In this document: one piece after another, positions 24,301 to 34,794 of the stretch | Layout: each line of letters starts with the position of its first letter | How positions within the stretch are numbered: the first letter of the stretch is position 1 | NCBI GenBank assembly: GCA_033675265.1 | Contig: JAUJYZ010001404.1 | Coordinates: 153,501-217,500, forward strand | Direction: 5' to 3' | Source of the DNA: Actinostola sp. cb2023 | Lineage: Eukaryota; Cnidaria; Anthozoa; Actiniaria; Actinostolidae | Length of the DNA: 64,000 nt | Program-made: the position numbers and the translations under genes | Notes under the pieces: model-generated | The model's database searches: none | Told to the model about the DNA's origin: nothing | What the model saw: only the letters and a program-made list of their open reading frames with translations

Positions 24301-27290
24301 ATACTTTCATCACTAGTATTTAATAATAATAATAATAATTTATGTAATAATATAAATAATACTGTAATAAAACTTATTACAGTGTCATAGCTTTTTATAG
24401 AAGTAACGCAGGTGATTGTCATTTTAGGACGGCCAAAATACTTCACATGGAGAACAACTATCTAGTGCCGTATTATCTACTCTGTCCATCTCAAAACAGG
24501 TATGTCCTCTAGACCTGACCCAAGCATTTTAGCAATCTTGTTCACCCATCCCCTATTTCAAAGTAACTGGAGTGGTGTAGACGGAAGAACAAACAAAGGA
24601 AAAATCATTTTCAAATAAAAAATATCTGGACTCTTATCATTATCATCATCATTAACATACATCCCATCATGCCATCACTACTATCATCATCACCTACCTG
24701 GACCTGGACCTGGACTACTACTGGCATAAACTATCATCATCATCATCATTGACATATATTCCATCATGCCATCACTACTATCATCATCACCTACCTGGAC
24801 CTGGACCTGGACTACTACTGGCATAAACTATCATCATCATCATCATTGACATCATCATCATCAAAATTCAATTGAAGCATAGTTTAAGAATTAGAATGAT
24901 ACTTTTAATTATGTGACAAACAAAGAAATGGAGAGATGGCAGATAACTGACGTATTACTTTCTGCATATTTACTTGAAATCTCTTGTAGATTGTTGCTGT
25001 AGGAGTCAACTGCTGTTCTCCAATGTATGTGAAGGTAAATATATCACAATCAATTAGTGATAGTGTGTAGTAGTACTAACAACCTGTACTTATACCTACT
25101 TACAGCCTCTGCTACAGAGTCTTCAGGACAAAGTCACGCTGCCTTTAGTAGCTTATCCCAACAGTGGCGAGGAGTGTATAAATAACAGGTACTAACAGCG
25201 ACCACCCTTGTCAAGTAAGATAGTTGCTTTTGGTGGGTGGATGTGATACCTTATTTGAAGTACTTTGTGATCATACTATTTTCTATCCAGGTGGCATGAC
25301 ACTGGCAATGTTGGCAATATAGCAGATTGTGTCTCTGATTGGATATCTATTGGTACTCGATGGATAGGTACGTAAGGTTTATGGTACTAGATGGATAGGT
25401 ACGTAAGGTTTATGGTACTAGATGAATAGGTAGGTAAGTTTATGGTACTAGATGGATAGGTAGGTAAGGTTTATGGTACTAGATGAATAGGTAGGTAAGT
25501 TTATGGTACTAGATGGATAGATAGGTAAGGTTTATGGTACTAGATGGATAGAGACATAAGGTTTATGGTACTAGATGGATAGGTTAAGGTAAGGTTTATG
25601 GTACTAGATGGATAGGTAGGTAAGGTTTATGGTACTAGATGGATAGGTACGTAAGGTTTATGGTACTAGATGAATAGGTAGGTAAGGTTTATGGTACTAG
25701 ATGGATAGGTAGGTAAGGTTTATGGTACTAGATGGATAGGTACGTAAGGTTTATGGTACTAGATGGATAGGTAGGTAAGGTTTATGGTACTAGATGGATA
25801 GGTAGGTAAGGTTTATGGTACTAGATGGATAGATACATAAGGTTTATATTACTAGATGGATAGGTAGGTAAGGTTTATGGTATTCGATGGATAGGTACGT
25901 AAGGTTTATGGTACTAGATGGATAGGTAGGTAAGGTTTATGGTACTAGATGAATAGGTAGGTAAGGTTTATGGTACTAGATGGATAGGTAGGTAACGGTT
26001 TATGGTACTAGATGGATAGGTACGTAAGGTTTATGGTACTAGATGAATAGGTAGGTAAGGTTTATGGTACTAGATGGATAGGTAGGTAAGGTTTATGGTA
26101 CTAGATGGATAGATACATAAGGTTTATGGTACTAGATGGATAGGTAGGTAAGGTTTATGGTACTAGATGGATAGGTAGGTAAGGTTTATGGTACTAGATG
26201 AATAGGTAGGTAAGGTTTATGGTACTAGATGGATAGGTAGGTAAGGTTTATGGTACTAGATGGATAGATACATAAGGTTTATGGTACTAGATGGATAGGT
26301 AGGTAAGGTTTATGGTACTAGATGGATAGGTAGGTAAGGTTTATGGTACTAGATGAATAGGTAGGTAAGGTTTATGGTACTAGATGGATAGGTAGGTAAG
26401 GTTTATGGTACTAGATGGATAGGTAGGTAAGGTTTATGGTACTAGCTAGATGGATAGGTACGTAAGGTTTATGGTACTAGATGGATAGGTAGGTAAGGTT
26501 TATGGTACTAGATGGATAGGTAGGTAAGGTTTATGGTACTAGATGGATAGGTAGGTAAGGTTTATGGTACTAGATGAATAGGTAGGTAAGGTTTATGGTA
26601 CTAGATGGATAGGTAGGTAAGGTTTATGGTACTAGATGGATAGATAGGTAAGGTTTATGGTACTAGATGGATAGGTAGGTAAGGTTTATGGTACTAGATG
26701 GATAGGTAGGTAAGGTTTATGGTACTAGATGAATAGGTAGGTAAGGTTTATGGTACTAGATGGATAGGTAGGTAAGGTTTATGGTACTAGATGGATAGGT
26801 AGGTAAGGTTTATGGTACTAGATGGATAGGTAGGTAAGGTTTATGGTACTAGATGGATAGGTAGGTAAGGTTTATGGTACTAGATGGATAGGTAGGTAAG
26901 GTTTATGGTACTAGATGGATAGGTAGGTAAGGTTTATGGTACTAGATGAATAGGTAGGTAAGGTTTATGGTACTAGATGGATAGGTAGGTAAGGTTTATG
27001 GTACTAGATGGATAGGTAGGTAAGGTTTATGGTACTAGATGAATAGGTAGGTAAGGTTTATGGTACTAGATGGATAGGTAGGTAAGGTTTATGGTACTAG
27101 ATGGATAGGTAGGTAAGGTTTATGGTACTAGATGATGACAATGATGCTGATAATATATTTTATTACATATAACAAATAATATGATAGATTTCTAAAGTCA
27201 TTCTGTTCCCTTGCAGGTGGTTGTTGCCGATCGTCGCCGTCTGACATCTCCACGATAAGACATGTTGTCGACTTGGAAAGTAAGAGATGA
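18356..27290 (+). CDS. Homocysteine S-methyltransferase (MmuM type)
   Basis: Twelve exons: 18356-18427, 19699-19766, 20486-20531, 20641-20775, 22682-22792, 22918-23004, 23562-23636, 24428-24499, 24990-25034, 25106-25188, 25291-25367, 27217-27290. Every junction is GT-AG and keeps phase, giving 314 residues, the usual size of bacterial and plant S-methylmethionine:homocysteine methyltransferases and shorter than animal BHMT. Visible motifs: LDGGLGTEL (8-16), DPLWSAR after the first junction, ADVIITASYQAS, GSVGPFGA, ALETIPA, GVNCC with zinc ligand Cys230, and GGCC with Cys293-Cys294. By family knowledge it moves a methyl group to homocysteine to make methionine in the cytosol. The donor (S-methylmethionine, AdoMet or betaine) cannot be read from sequence. 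Introns 4 and 11 hold foldback and minisatellite DNA. Convergent with the MORN gene. Confidence 0.95.
18754..19165. mobile_element. MITE (tacacctatttc family), copy 2
   Basis: Intact ends tacacctatttcaaaaaagg and ccttttttgaaataggtgta, with TA at each terminus. In intron 1 of the methyltransferase. Same family as 6409-6724, with a different middle. Confidence 0.85.
20007..20195. repeat. 24-bp G-rich minisatellite
   Basis: About eight units of ggtttcaccttgctagg plus a run of 6-12 G. The following ctctgtgctgtgtacggccc resembles an inverted hAT-type end. In methyltransferase intron 2. Confidence 0.85.
20835..20900. mobile_element. Transposon end (Tigger/pogo-like)
   Basis: cagtagaatcctgctaactc followed by aactcaaacacccctctaac has the form of pogo/Tigger terminal repeats in invertebrates. 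No matching right end nearby. Intron 4 of the methyltransferase. Confidence 0.45.
20916..21491. repeat. 63-bp minisatellite, about 9 units
   Basis: Units contain attgcttacattgtatgaga, gcccattcttgtatgcgacc and agcctctattgtttcag. Unit length is 21 codons, so two plus-strand frames stay open for up to 247 residues. The unit resembles the gtaagcgacc-type transposon end at 8084. Intron 4 of the methyltransferase. Confidence 0.9.
21493..22480. mobile_element. Foldback element, right end truncated
   Basis: Starts tagcctgcgtagcccggcgc, then a GA-rich tract and gcgcctgcaatggtcctatt. The mirror (aataggaccattgcaggcgc, TC-rich tract, ccttttttgtccttt) ends at about 22480 without the terminal 30 bases. 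Same architecture as 16430-17896. Its left end abuts gagagcc of the 63-bp array, so it inserted into that array. Confidence 0.8.
23018..23190. repeat. Duplicated transposon-end-like phrase
   Basis: aaactacagccgactctctt followed by gtat occurs at 23018 and again near 23083. Looks like a duplicated pogo-like terminus. In methyltransferase intron 6. Confidence 0.5.
23664..23880. mobile_element. MITE (gtatgagtgggaa family), complete copy
   Basis: Ends agagtcgttttcgtatgagt and tcatatgaaaacaactcta are near-perfect mirrors; the interior has CCAAT-type attggttga motifs and cacggcacgaaccgtaccg-like inverted phrases. In methyltransferase intron 7. This 217-bp copy is the best reference for the family. 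Confidence 0.85.
23920..24195. mobile_element. Dispersed repeat, uninterrupted copy
   Basis: Inverted relative of 10885-11255 without the A-tailed insert: cctcgcgctcggttaataag at its right end joins directly to the tatgggaagttatgg phrase. In methyltransferase intron 7. Confidence 0.7.
24650..24855. repeat. Tandem duplication, about 97 bp x 2
   Basis: ctatcatcatcacctacctg followed by gacctggacctggactacta occurs twice, flanked by ATC runs. Methyltransferase intron 8. Confidence 0.85.
25352..27134 (+). repeat. 31-bp minisatellite made of an exon-intron junction
   Basis: About 57 units of ggtactagatggatag followed by gtaggtaaggtttat. The unit matches the last 16 bases of exon 11 (ggtactcgatggatag) plus the 5' splice site and first intron bases (gtacgtaaggtttat). 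Nearly the whole 1849-bp intron 11 is this array. A few units keep gtacgtaag as at the true junction. Confidence 0.97.
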
Positions 27291-27502
27291 TAAGAAATAC
27301 CACTAATAATTGCCTTAGTAATGACGTCATCAGGAACAAGCAGTTGAATGACGTCATTGATTGATTACTAGTTTCGTACTGATAGAGACTTATCAATTGT
27401 CCTATACCACTATGACGTCAAATCAAAACAATCTATTGTTTAAGCGCTAAGGATCATGGTCGCTAGAGGGGGACAAAACAGCAACAACACAAAGGATTTC
27501 CC

Positions 27503-27540
27503 AAATAAATGTATTTTACAGACCGTCTGAAAGCAATAAA
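27503..27540 (+). promoter_or_regulatory. Candidate polyadenylation signals of the methyltransferase
   Basis: AATAAA at 27503-27508 and again at 27535-27540, about 215-250 bases after the stop codon. Position fits a 3' UTR; transcript ends would be needed to confirm. Confidence 0.4.
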
Positions 27541-27849
27541 AGTCACCAAACACAGTAAATATTGTGGGAAAAGTATCGCTGAACATAATATCTGAAAACT
27601 AGCAAATTTGAAATCAAGCGAACCTCAGCAGAGCAGATTTAGTTCAAATTTCTATTGTTCTTCACAATTCTGTCCCCCTCATAAATAAGCCGTTACGTCA
27701 TAATGGTATAGGGTAATTATCAGTGGTACAACCTACATTAGACATTAACGGCATCAGCACACTAGACCGCTTATCATACAGGTGGCATAACATGTACAAT
27801 TTGCTTATATGCCACTATGTCGATAATGTCGAATGTAAAACTTTATTTT

Positions 27850-28060
27850 TGACCATTTTGCATGGCTATAGTTCATCAAATGGCCATTTTGGACGATTTT
27901 TGACCATTTTGGATGGGCTATAAACTCAATCAAAAATCGTCATATTGGACCATTTTCCATGGGTATAACCCATTAAAAATGGCCATTTTGGACGAGTTTT
28001 GACCACAACCCATCAAAAATCGTCATATTGGGCCATTTTGGATTTCGATTTGGAATTCGG
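27850..28060. repeat. Diverged ccattttgg repeat
   Basis: Loose units around tttttgaccattttggatgg and catcaaaaatcgtcatattg. The same phrases resume at 29545-29900, so the palindrome array lies inside this older repeat. Confidence 0.6.
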
Positions 28061-29545
28061 ATTTCTGAATTCCGATGTGGAATTCGTTCAATTCCGATGT
28101 GGATTTCGTTGTTGGAATTCGTTCAATTCCCTACGGAATTCGTTCAATTCACATGGGAATTCGTTCAATTCCCTAGGGAATTCTTTCGTTCAATTCCCAT
28201 GGGAATTCGTTCAATTCCTCAATTCCCTAGGGAATTCGTTCAATTCCCATGGGAATTCGTTCGTTCAATTCTCTAGGGAATTCGTTCCATTCCCATGAGA
28301 ATTCGTTTGTTCAATTCTCTAGGGAATTCTTTCGTTCAATTCCCATGGGAATACGTTCAATTCCCATGGGAATTCGTTCAATTCCCTAGGGAATTCGTTC
28401 AATTCCCATGGGAATTCGTTCGTTCAATTCTCTAGGGAATTCGTTCCATTCCCATGGGAATTCGTTCGTTCAATTCCCTAGGGAATTCGTTCAATTCCCA
28501 TGGGAATTCGTTCAATTCCCATGGGAATTCGTTCGTTCAATTCTCTAGGGAATTCGTTCCATTCCCATGGGAATTCGTTTGTTCAATTCTCTAGGGAATT
28601 CTTTCGTTCAATTCCCATGGGAATACGTTCAATTCCCATGGGAATTCGTTCAATTCCCTAGGGAATTCGTTCAATTCCCATGGGAATTCGTTCGTTCAAT
28701 TCTCTAGGGAATTCGTTCCATTCCCATGGGAATTCGTTTGTTCAATTCTCTAGGGAATTCTTTCGTTCAATTCCCATGGGAATACGTTCAATTCCCATGG
28801 GAATTCGTTCAATTCCCTAGGGAATTCGTTCAATTCCCATGGGAATTCGTTCGTTCAATTCTCTAGGGAATTCGTTCCATTCCCATGGGAATTCGTTCGT
28901 TCAATTCCCTAGGGAATTCGTTCAATTCCCATGGGAATTCGTTCAATTCCCATGGGAATTCGTTCGTTCAATTCTCTAGGGAATTCGTTCCATTCCCATG
29001 GGAATTCGTTTGTTCAATTCTCTAGGGAATTCTTTCGTTCAATTCCCATGGGAATACGTTCAATTCCCATGGGAATTCGTTCAATTCCCTAGGGAATTCG
29101 TTCAATTCCCATGGGAATTCGTTCGTTCAATTCTCTAGGGAATTCGTTCCATTCCCATGGGAATTCGTTCGTTCAATTCTCTAGGGAATTCTTTCGTTCA
29201 ATTCCCATGGGAATACGTTCAATTCCCATGGGAATACGTTCAATTCCCATGGGAATTCGTTCAATTCCCTAGGGAATTCGTTCAATTCCCATGGGAATTC
29301 GTTCAATTCCCTAGGAAATTCTTTCGTTCAATTCCCATGGAATTCAATTCGTTCAATTGCCATGGGAATACGTTCAATTCCCTAGGGAATTCGTTCCATT
29401 CCCATGGGAATTCGTTCGTTCAATTCTCTAGGGAATTCTTTCGTTCAATTCCCATGGGAATACGTTCAATTCCCAAGGGAGTTCGTTCAATTTCCCATGG
29501 GAATTCGTTCGTTCAATTCCCTAGGGAATTGGTTCCATTCCCTTA
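28060..29545. repeat. Palindromic tandem array
   Basis: About 65-70 units of roughly 21-25 bp. Each centres on a 16-bp perfect palindrome, aattcccatgggaatt or aattccctagggaatt, joined by cgttc or cgttcgttc. Units with catg and ctag cores are mixed in a higher-order pattern that repeats near 28313, 28584, 28743 and 29009. EcoRI, NcoI and AvrII-type sites recur throughout. Open frames here are artefacts. Confidence 0.95.
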
Positions 29546-29939
29546 GGATTTTTGACCATTTCCCATGGCCAATAGTACATCAAAAATTCCCATTTTAGAC
29601 GATTAATGAGCATTTTTCATAGGCTACAGGCCATCGAAAATCATCAATTTTGCATGGGCTATAGGCCCGGGGGGGACTTCCATACTGAAAGGAGTGAGGT
29701 TTAATTTTCGACGGTCATCCCCATCTTTTTCACATGAGAGTCCCCCCAGGGGTGTGTGTGTGTGGGGGGGGGGGGGGGGGATGTCTATAGGCCATTAAAA
29801 GTTGTCATTTTAGGCTATTTTCGCGCATTTTACATGGGCTATAGTCCACCAAGAATCGTCATTTTGGCATATGGGCTACATAATGTGTTGTTTTTTTCAT
29901 GGCCTAAATCTTCGATTTTTGATGGACTCTAAGCCCACA

Positions 29940-30182
29940 CAGAAGCCCATAAGTAGGAGCATCCATCCATCCATGTAGCATGTGTCAATGCGTTTACAAG
30001 TTTGGCTATTTTTAGAACACGAAATTGACCAATCACTGTTGCGGCAAATAAAACGAGTTGCAACAAATAAAATAAGTTGCTGCAAATACTAAAACCGGAA
30101 GTGCACAGTGATTGGTCAATTTCGAGAAATCGTGTTCTAAACCAATAATATGGATGCTCGTACTTACGGGTTCTTGGCCCAC
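29940..30182. mobile_element. Inverted-repeat element
   Basis: tagaacacgaaattgaccaa mirrors ttggtcaatttcgagaaatc with tgttcta, and gcccataagtaggagcatcc mirrors ggatgctcgtacttacggg. About 243 bp, no frame. Confidence 0.7.
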
Positions 30183-30217
30183 ACAATGTCGTTGTGCAGT
30201 GCTTGTGAAAGATTCAT

Positions 30218-30823
30218 TTGATGGCCATCCAGTACTCCTCGGTATCTATCGTATCACTCTCGGCACGTAACGTATCACCCTCGGAACCTGTCGTATCACT
30301 CTCGGCACGTATCGTATCACCCTCGGCACGTATCGTACTAGTCTCGGCCTGCGTAGCCTGCGGTATCTATCGTATCACTCTCGGCATCTGTCGTATCACT
30401 GTCGGTACCAATCGTACCACTCTCGGCTCCTCGTAACACTCTTCACGCTTATTGTATCACCCTCGGCATCTATCGTATCACCCTCGGCACCTATCGTATC
30501 ACCCTCGGCACCAATCGTATCACTGTCGGCACCAATCGTATCACTCTCGGCATCTATCGTATCACTGTCGGCACCAATCGTATCACTCTCGGCATCTATC
30601 GTATCGCTGTCGGCACGAATCGTATCACTCTCGGCATCTATCGTGTCACTGTCGGCACCAATCGTATCACTGTCGGCATCTATCGTGTCACTGTCGGCAC
30701 CAATCGTATCACTGTCGGCATCTATCGTGTCACCCTCGACACCAATCGTATCACTGTCGGCACCAATCGTATCACTGTCGGCACCAATCGTATCACTGTC
30801 GGCATCTATCGTATCACTGAAGG
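30218..30823 (-). repeat. 21-bp array abutting the MORN stop codon
   Basis: Units of gatacgattggtgccgacag on the minus strand, 21 bp each, about 25 copies. On the minus strand it keeps one frame open as an acidic heptad (Asp-Thr-Ile-Gly-Ala-Asp-Ser). It begins within about four bases of the MORN stop codon and so forms its 3' UTR, or a coding extension if the frame is shifted (see findings). Confidence 0.9.
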
Positions 30824-33800
30824 TCAATAATTGTATTTTTTCCTCATTTCGGCTCTGTGTTTCTCTCTCGTTTCTCGTCGTTGGTGTCTTTGAGTCTTCG
30901 AGTCTTCGAGTCTTTGCTGTATCATTCTCAGGCGGGCTTCACTTTCCGCATCTCTGTAAAACAATGAAGAAATAGAAAACGAGACAGCGTGCTTTATCGA
31001 GTTCTAGAAGCACGCGGGAATTGGAAGAAGACGAGAGAAGTGCTAGGAGAAGCACGAGGCGTTGCCTTTCTCTCACACTTCTCTCGGTGGCTGTTTCATG
31101 TTACTGCAATTTGATTGGATGTTCAAAGAGATGGTGCGATAGTGTGAGAACCAATCACATTGCAGGACAACACTGCGCAAAATGATCCTGCCTACAACAC
31201 TGCAGTGTTTGAAATATTGCAAAATGAATGAATGTTTGAAGTGTTGCTATGCGACATTCCTATCACGTGACTGATTACCTTTGGACTCGATGACGTAATG
31301 GGTCTAATGGTTGGGCAGGGTCAAAGTCTTCACGTATAGGTTGAGCGAATAGGTGACCGGGATTGTCGCCAATGTATTGGTCGTCGTAGAAGAATCCTCT
31401 CTGCCTGTTAGTAATCATTATTAGTAATCATTATTACTATCATTAATCATTATTACTAATCATTATTACTATCATTAATCATTATTACTATTATTAATGA
31501 TTATCATTAATCATTATTACTATCATTAATCATTGTTACTATCATTAATCATTATTACTATCATTAATCGTTATTACTATCATTAATCGTTATTACTATC
31601 ATTAATCATTATTACTATCATTAATAATAATAATAATACTTTAATATTTATAAAGCGCTTTTCCTAGTGCTCAAAGCGCTATCTAAATTATAATTACAAT
31701 GATAAAAATGTAAAATACTATATTCCTATTAATATTTACAAAATAAAACATAACATATGATAAAAGAAAATATTATATAACCTAAAAAATAACTAACTAA
31801 AATAAGATCATTACTAGAGTGCAAATTAGAAAAGCTTGAAAACTAAATAACTAATTAGTACTAAATAGCACTAATGAAACAATAGAAAACAATAGAAATA
31901 TCACTATTTAGTACTATTTAAGGTTAGTACTATTTCACGCTTTTCTAAATTGCACTCTACTATCATTACTACTATCATTAATCATTATTACTATCATTAA
32001 TCGTTATTACTATCATTAATCATTATTACTATCATTAATCATTATTACTATCATTAATCATTATTACTATCATTAATCATTATTACTATCATTAATCATT
32101 ATTACTATCATTAATCGTTATTACTATCATTAATCGTTATTACTATCATTAATCGTTATTACTATCATTAATCATTATTACTATCATTAATCATTATTAC
32201 TATCATTAATCGTTATTACTATCATTAATCATTATTACTATCATTAATCGTTATTACTATCATTAATCGTTATTACTATCATTAATCATTATTACTATCA
32301 TTAATCGTTATTACTATCATTAATCATTATTACTATCATTAATCGTTATTACTATCATTAATCGTTATTACTATCATTAATCATTATTACTATCATTAAT
32401 CATTATTACTATCATTAATCATTATTACTATCATTAATCATTATTACTATCATTAATCGTTATTACTATCATTAATCATTATTACTATCATTAATCGTTA
32501 TTACTATCATTAATCGTTATTACTATCATTAATCATTATTACTATCATTAATCGTTATTACTATCATTAATCATTATTACTATCATTAATCGTTATTACT
32601 ATCATTAATCGTTATTACTATCATTAATCATTATTACTATCATTAATCATTATTACTATCATTAATCGTTATTACTATCATTAATCATTATTACTATCAT
32701 TAATCATTATTACTATCATTAATCATTATTACTATCATTAATCATTATTACTATCATTAATCGTTATTACTATCATTAATCGTTATTACTATCATTAATC
32801 ATTATTACTATCATTAATCATTATTACTATCATTAATCATTATTACTATCATTAATCGTTATTACTATCATTAATCATTATTACTATCATTAATCATTAT
32901 TACTATCATTAATCATTATTACTATCATTAATCATTATTACTATCATTAATCGTTATTACTATCATTAATCATTATTACTATCATTAATCATTATTACTA
33001 TCATTAATCATTATTACTATCATTAATCATTATTACTATCATTAATCGTTATTACTATCATTAATCATTATTACTATCATTAATCGTTATTACTATCATT
33101 AATCGTTATTACTATCATTAATCGTTATTACTATCATTAATCGTTATTACTATCATTAATCATTATTACTATCATTAATCGTTATTACTATCATTAATCG
33201 TTATTACTATCATTAATCGTTATTACTATCATTAATCATTATTACTATCATTAATCATTATTACTATCATTAATCGTTATTACTATCATTAATCATTATT
33301 ACTATCATTAATCGTTATTACTATCATTAATCGTTATTACTATCATTAATCATTATCTATCATAATCATTATTACTATCATTAATCATTATTACTATCAT
33401 TAATCATTATTACTATCATTAATCATTATATATACTATCATTAATCATTATTACTATCATTAATCATTATTACTATCATTAATCGTTATTACTATCATTA
33501 ATCGTTATTACTATCATTAATCGTTATTACTATCATTAATCATTATTACTATCATTAATCATTATTACTATCATTAATCGTTATTACTATCATTAATCAT
33601 TATTACTATCATTAATCGTTATTACTATCATTAATCGTTATTACTATCATTAATCATTATTACTATCATTAATCATTATTACTATCATTAATCGTTATTA
33701 CTATCATTAATCATTATTACTATCATTAATCGTTATTACTATCATTAATTTAACAAATTGACATCACTTTTTTATGCGTCTGTCCTCTTATTGACGATAA

Positions 33801-34470
33801 ATTTCGTCATAACATTGTCAAAGTAGTATGGATCCACGAGGCGATAGACGCATAAAAAAGTGATGTCCATTTTTTTTAACAAAAATTATTCAAACATGTT
33901 TACACACCATCTTGTATTTCTCGATCTTACGAATTTCTTGACTATTTCGTGCAGTTCGTAGTCATTTAGTGTCGCAAAGCGAACGCTATCATTTAGTTTC
34001 TGTTCGGACTCAACTTCCTCCAGAAACAAGCATAGTTTTTCATCTGAAATTTCCTCAAGAAATTCAACTTGGAACGAAGGAAATTCGTCCATTGATGAAA
34101 TTTTTCTCCATCGATCTTCAGCTTTGTACGCGCCATTTTGTTTTTATCTGTCTGTCCTCTTATTGATGATGAAAATTAACCAATCAGCGCGCGAGAAATT
34201 TGTAAGTTATTGTAAAAACTATCATTAATCATTACTACTATCATTAATCATTATCACGTGTACTTACATCCGTCCATCTTTGAAGGTATACAGCCCATAA
34301 CCATGTTTCATGCCTATTTTCCATTCTCCATCATAAATATCTCCGTTCTTATAATAATAAACGCCTTGTCCATGTCTCATTCCTAGCATTGTCTTTCCAT
34401 CATAGGTACCAATAGCTGTATAATCTGAATCATCCTCAGTCTGGCCACAGCGACACAAATAGAGTCCCAT
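30824..34470 (-). CDS. Small MORN-repeat protein
   Basis: Three exons on the minus strand: 34470-34268, 31404-31279, 30953-30824, phases matching, 152 residues. Two MORN motifs are clear: YDGKTMLGMRHGQGVYYY (about 23-40) and YDGEWKIGMKHGYGLYTF (about 46-63). The middle exon holds GFFYDDQYIGDNPGHLF and a Pro/Asp segment. The last exon is a charged Arg/Lys/Glu helix, probably coiled coil (110-152). The first in-frame ATG gives an N-terminus MGLYLCRC, which has Gly2 and two Cys as in myristoyl/palmitoyl-anchored proteins. An in-frame TGA lies upstream, so the start is reasonable, but a 5' exon cannot be excluded. MORN proteins often scaffold at membranes or cilia; the exact family member is not recognised. 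Intron 1 is filled by a 19-bp array and a transposon remnant. Confidence 0.8.
30963..31080. mobile_element. Half copy of the gaagaaatagaaaac hairpin
   Basis: Begins gaagaaatagaaaacgagac, the same start as the hairpin at 39984-40150. The right arm is lacking. Lies in MORN intron 2, just before exon 3. Confidence 0.4.
31408..33750. repeat. 19-bp array in MORN intron 1
   Basis: Units of cattaatcattattactat with one common variable base, cattaatcA or cattaatcG. About 11 units at 31408-31625 and about 93 at 31970-33750. An insertion at 31626-31969 separates them (phrases tttataaagcgcttttccta, and an inverted pair tagagtgcaaattagaaaag / cttttctaaattgcactcta). Every unit carries TAAT/ATTA homeodomain-type cores. 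Confidence 0.95.
33755..34215 (-). mobile_element. Remnant of a Crypton-like element
   Basis: Bounded by repeated phrases ctgtcctcttattga at 33780 and 34150, and an inverted pair tgacatcacttttttatgcg / cgcataaaaaagtgatgtcc at 33759-33869. It contains the frame listed separately at 33886-34092. It interrupts the end of the 19-bp array, which resumes briefly at 34220. Confidence 0.5.
33886..34092 (-). pseudogene. N-terminal fragment, Crypton/DUF3504-like frame
   Basis: A 68-residue frame, acidic at first, ending FATLNDYELHEIVKK followed by RSRNTRWCVNMF. The pattern Phe-x-x-Leu-x-Asp-x-Glu-Leu, a short spacer, then Asn-Thr and a Trp/Phe-containing helix is how many invertebrate Crypton-type tyrosine-recombinase proteins begin. 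The catalytic part is absent. The assignment rests on a remembered pattern only. Confidence 0.4.
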
Positions 34471-34499
34471 GGAACAAGAATTGAGCAAGACTAAAGCAA

Positions 34500-34790
34500 C
34501 ACTACACTCAAACCATCAGCAAAAGAATTCCTTTCTCTGTCTACAGCTCGATAGTCAAAAGACTCAACTCTCGAGGAATTACCAATATACATATGTGCAA
34601 TATTATCGACCAAAAGGTCAATTTCTGGGAATTACAAAGACATGAACGTCGCGTGAGCTACGTGTTGTGGCGTGCTTAAGTCATATCTAAATTTAGAATT
34701 TCCTTTCTAATTTGTCCATTTATTCTCCCAGTTTTATTCCATTAGTGTTTGGTTCTTCGCCGGTTTTTTTTTAAGTTTCTCTTTTTGGGG
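34500..34790. promoter_or_regulatory. Upstream region of the MORN gene
   Basis: About 300 bases before the MORN start with no TATA box at a typical distance and no repeat. It would include the promoter by position only. Confidence 0.3.
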
Positions 34791-34794
34791 GTAA

